From Gillisia xinjiangensis (GTDB lineage Bacteria > Bacteroidota > Bacteroidia > Flavobacteriales > Flavobacteriaceae): 64,000 bases of DNA. A program made the translations under genes and the position numbers. This document shows positions 61,545 to 64,000 of this stretch, piece after piece. A model generated the notes under the pieces. That model was not told the origin of the DNA. It made no database searches and was given only the letters and a program-made list of their open reading frames with translations. Position 1 is the first letter of the stretch. Each line of letters begins with the position of its first letter. The DNA is taken from positions 310,001 through 374,000 of the forward strand of contig NZ_JBKAHK010000003.1 of the NCBI RefSeq assembly GCF_046298265.1. Direction: 5' to 3'.

Positions 61545-62108
61545 ATGAAAAAAATTCTTTTAACAGTTCTTATTCTCTCCGGAACTATGGTCTTTTCCCA
61601 GGAAAAATCGGGAGCAGCCCAATTCTGGGAAAACCTTAGATCTCACTGCGATAAAGCTTATGAAGGCAAATTAGCAGCACATATAAAAAATGATGATTTC
61701 AGCGGAAAAACTTTAACGATGTATGTTCGTTCCTGTGAAGATGGCCGTATTACCATTCCATTTTATGTGGGAGATGACAAATCCAGAACCTGGGTACTCA
61801 CTTATGAAGACGACAGGATAAAACTTAAACATGATCACCGTCACGAAGATGGAAGTGAAGATAAAATCACACAATATGGGGGTACAGGTACAAATTCGGG
61901 ATTGGATACCATCCAGTTTTTCCCGGCCGATCAGGAAACTGCAGATTTGATTCCGTATGCTTCTACAAATGTTTGGTGGATAACCCTGGATGAAAAAAGC
62001 TTCACCTACAACCTTAAACGATTAGGTTCTCCAAATCCTGAGTTCAATGTGACTTTTGATCTCACAAAACCAGTGGAAGCTCCGGGAGCTCAATGGGGCT
62101 GGGAGTAA
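61545..62108 (+). CDS. Secreted protein of unknown function
   Basis: A 187-residue protein with a signal peptide (1-19, ending VFSQ). The mature part is a beta-rich domain with conserved-looking aromatic/charged motifs (FWENLRSHCDKAYEGKL, DDKSRTWVLTYEDDRIKLKHDHRHEDGSED) and two cysteines (Cys35, Cys64) that could form a disulphide. The HDHRHEDG stretch could bind metal, but this is conjecture. No family is recognised. Confidence 0.7.
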   Translation: MKKILLTVLILSGTMVFSQEKSGAAQFWENLRSHCDKAYEGKLAAHIKNDDFSGKTLTMYVRSCEDGRITIPFYVGDDKSRTWVLTYEDDRIKLKHDHRHEDGSEDKITQYGGTGTNSGLDTIQFFPADQETADLIPYASTNVWWITLDEKSFTYNLKRLGSPNPEFNVTFDLTKPVEAPGAQWGWE

Positions 62109-62140
62109 TCACGCCCAATTTGGACGTACTCCCAGCTTTC
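62099..62140 (+). terminator. Hairpin overlapping the stop codon of the secreted protein gene
   Basis: CTGGGAGTA pairs exactly with TACTCCCAG around a 19-base loop; the left arm contains the stop codon. The following CTTTCC is a weak T tract. Confidence 0.45.
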
Positions 62141-62277
62141 CTATTAAAACCGAAGATACTTAGACATTTCCTTGCAGGATTTTTTGTTAAAGTATTTTTT
62201 ATAGGGAATAGGAAGCTTTTTAGTTATATTATTCCTTTAATAAGAAATATTACAAATTTGTCGCCGGAACCAAAAAC

Positions 62278-62508
62278 ATGAAACCCGAAGAAGATGCTCA
62301 TGCAAACAAAGAAAATCAGGATTCCATTCCTTATAAAAAGAAAAGGAATCGAAAAACCGACCCTCTTAACATAGGCTTTAAAACCCCTTTAAAAGACCAT
62401 AAAAATCCCATAATAAGGGGGTTTGCCAGGACAGGTTATACAATTTGGATCGTGGTAATGGTTGTGGGAATAATTCTGGCATTTGTCGTTGCAATTTTCC
62501 TGGTATGA
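62278..62508 (+). CDS. Small single-span membrane protein, unknown
   Basis: A 76-residue protein: a highly charged N-terminal half (KPEEDAHANKENQDSIPYKKKRNRKTDPLN) and one C-terminal transmembrane helix (TIWIVVMVVGIILAFVVAIFLV). R4 copy 2 begins two bases after the stop codon. Confidence 0.65.
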   Translation: MKPEEDAHANKENQDSIPYKKKRNRKTDPLNIGFKTPLKDHKNPIIRGFARTGYTIWIVVMVVGIILAFVVAIFLV

Positions 62509-62509
62509 C

Positions 62510-62603
62510 ATGAGCATAACGGAAATTGGATAAAAACACCAATGAACCCGCCTGCAATCGGGCAGGGATATGCGAATTACTCCCGATAGCTATCCGGGAG
62601 ACC
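62510..62603 (+). repeat. R4 element copy 2
   Basis: ATGAGCATAACGGAAATTGG, then an insertion relative to copy 1, then TATGCGAATTAC and the near-palindrome CTCCCGATAGCTATC-CGGGAG, ending ACC. The order matches 34839-34911 on the opposite strand. It ends 24 bases before the start codon of the next gene. Confidence 0.75.
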
Positions 62604-62627
62604 AATGAAAAGCAATAAAAAACACAA

Positions 62628-63008
62628 ATGAAACCTGTGAATGTCTTCTTTTTTAATGCGGTCTTTATCTTCCTAAGTATAAGTATTCTTGCGGCCAAAG
62701 TTAATCTGCCAAACTGGATCACTTCCTACGTAAATGATTTCCTTTGTATGCCGGTGGTTCTTACCGTATGTTTGAAAACCGTGCAATACATAAAAAAGGA
62801 TAATGCTGTCCTGCTTCCTTTATTGCCAATACTTACCCTAACTTCCTTTTATTCAATCTTTTTTGAGTGGTATATGCCACAGGTTGAGACGCGGTATACT
62901 GCAGACTGGGTAGATGTTATTATGTATTTTTCCGGAGCTTTGTTATTCTATTCGTTACAATTTATTTCTACAAAAAAAAAGCGCCCAAACCGGACGCTTC
63001 AATATTAA
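62628..63008 (+). CDS. Small polytopic membrane protein, unknown
   Basis: A 126-residue protein with four hydrophobic segments (about 5-22, 37-52, 60-82, 97-112). WITSYVNDFLCMPVVLTVCL and FFEWYMPQVETRYTADWVDVIMYFSGALLFY are conserved-looking in Bacteroidota homologues. No function is recognised. Its last codons contain the terminator of the convergent cysteine synthase gene. Confidence 0.7.
   Translation: MKPVNVFFFNAVFIFLSISILAAKVNLPNWITSYVNDFLCMPVVLTVCLKTVQYIKKDNAVLLPLLPILTLTSFYSIFFEWYMPQVETRYTADWVDVIMYFSGALLFYSLQFISTKKKRPNRTLQY
62972..62999 (-). terminator. Terminator of the cysteine synthase gene, inside the convergent reading frame
   Basis: On the minus strand AAGCG-T-CC pairs with GG-G-CGCTT around GGTTT and is followed by T9. 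It lies within the last 12 codons of the 126-residue protein on the other strand. Confidence 0.75.
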
Positions 63009-63018
63009 TTTACAAAGC

Positions 63019-63999
63019 TTAATCTAAATATCCCATTTTTTGCATCCACTCATCGTTGTAGATTTTACCTACGTACCTACTGCCGTGATCATGAAATAAG
63101 ATCACTACAACATCATCCTTCGTGAAATGCTCCTTTAATTGCAGTAAACCCTTAATTGCGGCTCCTGCGCTGTTTCCAAGAAACATACCTTCCTCCTGGG
63201 CAAGACGTCGCGTATAAACTGCAGCATCTTTATCGGTTACTTTTGTAAACCCATCTATGATATCAAAATCCACATTTTTCGGTAAAATATCCTCCCCAAT
63301 TCCCTCGGTTACATAGGGATAGATTTCATTCTTATCAAAAATGCCCGTTTCGTGATATTTCTTAAATACAGATCCATAGGTATCGATACCCCATACTTTA
63401 ATATTCGGGTTCTGTTCCTTCAAATATTTTCCAACTCCAGAAATAGTTCCTCCAGTTCCTACTCCAACCACAAAGTGAGTAACTTTACCATCGGTTTGTT
63501 TCCATATCTCCGGGCCAGTGCTTTCATAATGGGCTTTCGTATTGGACAAATTGTCGTATTGGTTCACATACCAGGAATTTGGTGTTTCCTCAGCCAGTCT
63601 TTTTGAGGTAGAATAATAAGACCTTGGATCTTCCGGAGGAACATCTGTTGGGCATACCACCACTTCACTCCCCACCGCACGAAGAATATCCATTTTCTCC
63701 TTGCTTTGCTTATCGCTAAGAACACACACCATTTTATAGCCTTTTATAATTGCTACAAGGGCAAGTCCCATCCCTGTATTTCCGGACGTGCCTTCTATAA
63801 TGGTTCCTCCCGGCTTTAAACGGCCATCCGCCTCGGCTTCCTCTATCATTTTCACCGCCATTCTATCTTTTACAGAATTTCCGGGATTGAAAGTTTCATA
63901 TTTAGCAAGCACCAGGGCATCTATGTCCTCGGTTAATTTATTCATCTTAACCATAGGGGTGTTCCCAATAGTACCTAATATATTTTCAGCGTAATCCAT
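63019..63999 (-). CDS. PLP-dependent cysteine synthase / cystathionine beta-synthase-like enzyme
   Basis: A 326-residue fold-type II PLP enzyme. The PLP lysine is Lys44 in NPGNSVKDRM, the substrate loop is GTSGNTGMGLA, the phosphate-binding loop GVGTGGTISGVG, and the pyridine-N serine is in GNSAGAA. The NSVKDRMAVKMIEEAE wording and length are closer to cystathionine beta-synthase cores than to classical CysK, but no CBS domain is present. It makes cysteine or cystathionine from an activated serine. The start codon lies at the window edge. Confidence 0.88.
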   Translation of the reverse strand: MDYAENILGTIGNTPMVKMNKLTEDIDALVLAKYETFNPGNSVKDRMAVKMIEEAEADGRLKPGGTIIEGTSGNTGMGLALVAIIKGYKMVCVLSDKQSKEKMDILRAVGSEVVVCPTDVPPEDPRSYYSTSKRLAEETPNSWYVNQYDNLSNTKAHYESTGPEIWKQTDGKVTHFVVGVGTGGTISGVGKYLKEQNPNIKVWGIDTYGSVFKKYHETGIFDKNEIYPYVTEGIGEDILPKNVDFDIIDGFTKVTDKDAAVYTRRLAQEEGMFLGNSAGAAIKGLLQLKEHFTKDDVVVILFHDHGSRYVGKIYNDEWMQKMGYLD

Positions 64000-64000
64000 A

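Overview
The window looks like a chromosomal stretch from a marine-type member of the Flavobacteriaceae (Bacteroidota). The evidence is the gene order rpsU-xerC-hpf-tRNAs-tuf-tRNA-Trp-secE-nusG-rplKAJL-rpoBC, the Bacteroidota-style -7 promoter boxes (TAnnTTTG), the near absence of Shine-Dalgarno sequences except in front of rpsU, and families such as the OMP-type TonB-dependent receptor, DUF4369 and DUF2851. Genus level (for example Gramella/Christiangramia or Salegentibacter relatives) is a guess. No prophage, CRISPR array or obvious defence island is visible.

Layout. 1-8 kb: partial rpmB, cinA, an orphan Hpt protein, a FAH-family hydrolase, a DnaQ-like exonuclease, a 2-oxoacid dehydrogenase E2, recR, a sodium/solute symporter and a CoA-binding protein. 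8-16 kb: a candidate small RNA, a TonB-dependent-type outer-membrane protein, an IS3-family insertion sequence, a KAS III enzyme and an S9 peptidase. 16-32 kb: ABC1 kinase with a TetR regulator, htpG, a lipoprotein, a TPR hybrid histidine kinase, a DoxX/AlkB/TIGR03643 run, an S1/P1 nuclease, an SPFH-(PH-like)-hydrolase-Arc-HAD operon, a DUF819 membrane protein and a DUF4369 lipoprotein. 33-38 kb: tRNA-Thr, manA, peroxiredoxin, queD, idi, prfC and a GNAT enzyme. 38.6-54.4 kb: the transcription/translation supercluster read leftwards from rpsU to rpoC. 54.5-64 kb: an acyl-CoA dehydrogenase with a triplicated tail, a ComEA-like protein, a domain-fused AGCS transporter, PspC, DUF2851, a GDSL lipoprotein, small membrane proteins and a cysteine synthase/CBS-like enzyme.

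Most of the novelty is between genes. Family R1 has terminal inverted repeats TGTCCGGTAAA and five copies (3.4, 8.2, 16.2, 22.1 and 32.4 kb), one of them internally deleted, like a miniature inverted-repeat transposable element. A second CTTTGTG-rich family (R2/R3) has inserted into R1 copies; one insertion is flanked by an 8-bp direct repeat. A third family (R4) carries a 20-bp palindrome and sits just upstream of two genes.

Other points worth attention are a compact promoter-hairpin-terminator small RNA gene at 8.1 kb, a consensus Shine-Dalgarno in front of rpsU (fits known bS21 autoregulation in Flavobacterium), perfect stem-loops at several junctions of the tuf-rpoC cluster, three decayed copies of the 3' end of an acyl-CoA dehydrogenase gene, and a sodium/amino-acid symporter fused to extracytoplasmic SprB-like and lipoyl-like domains.
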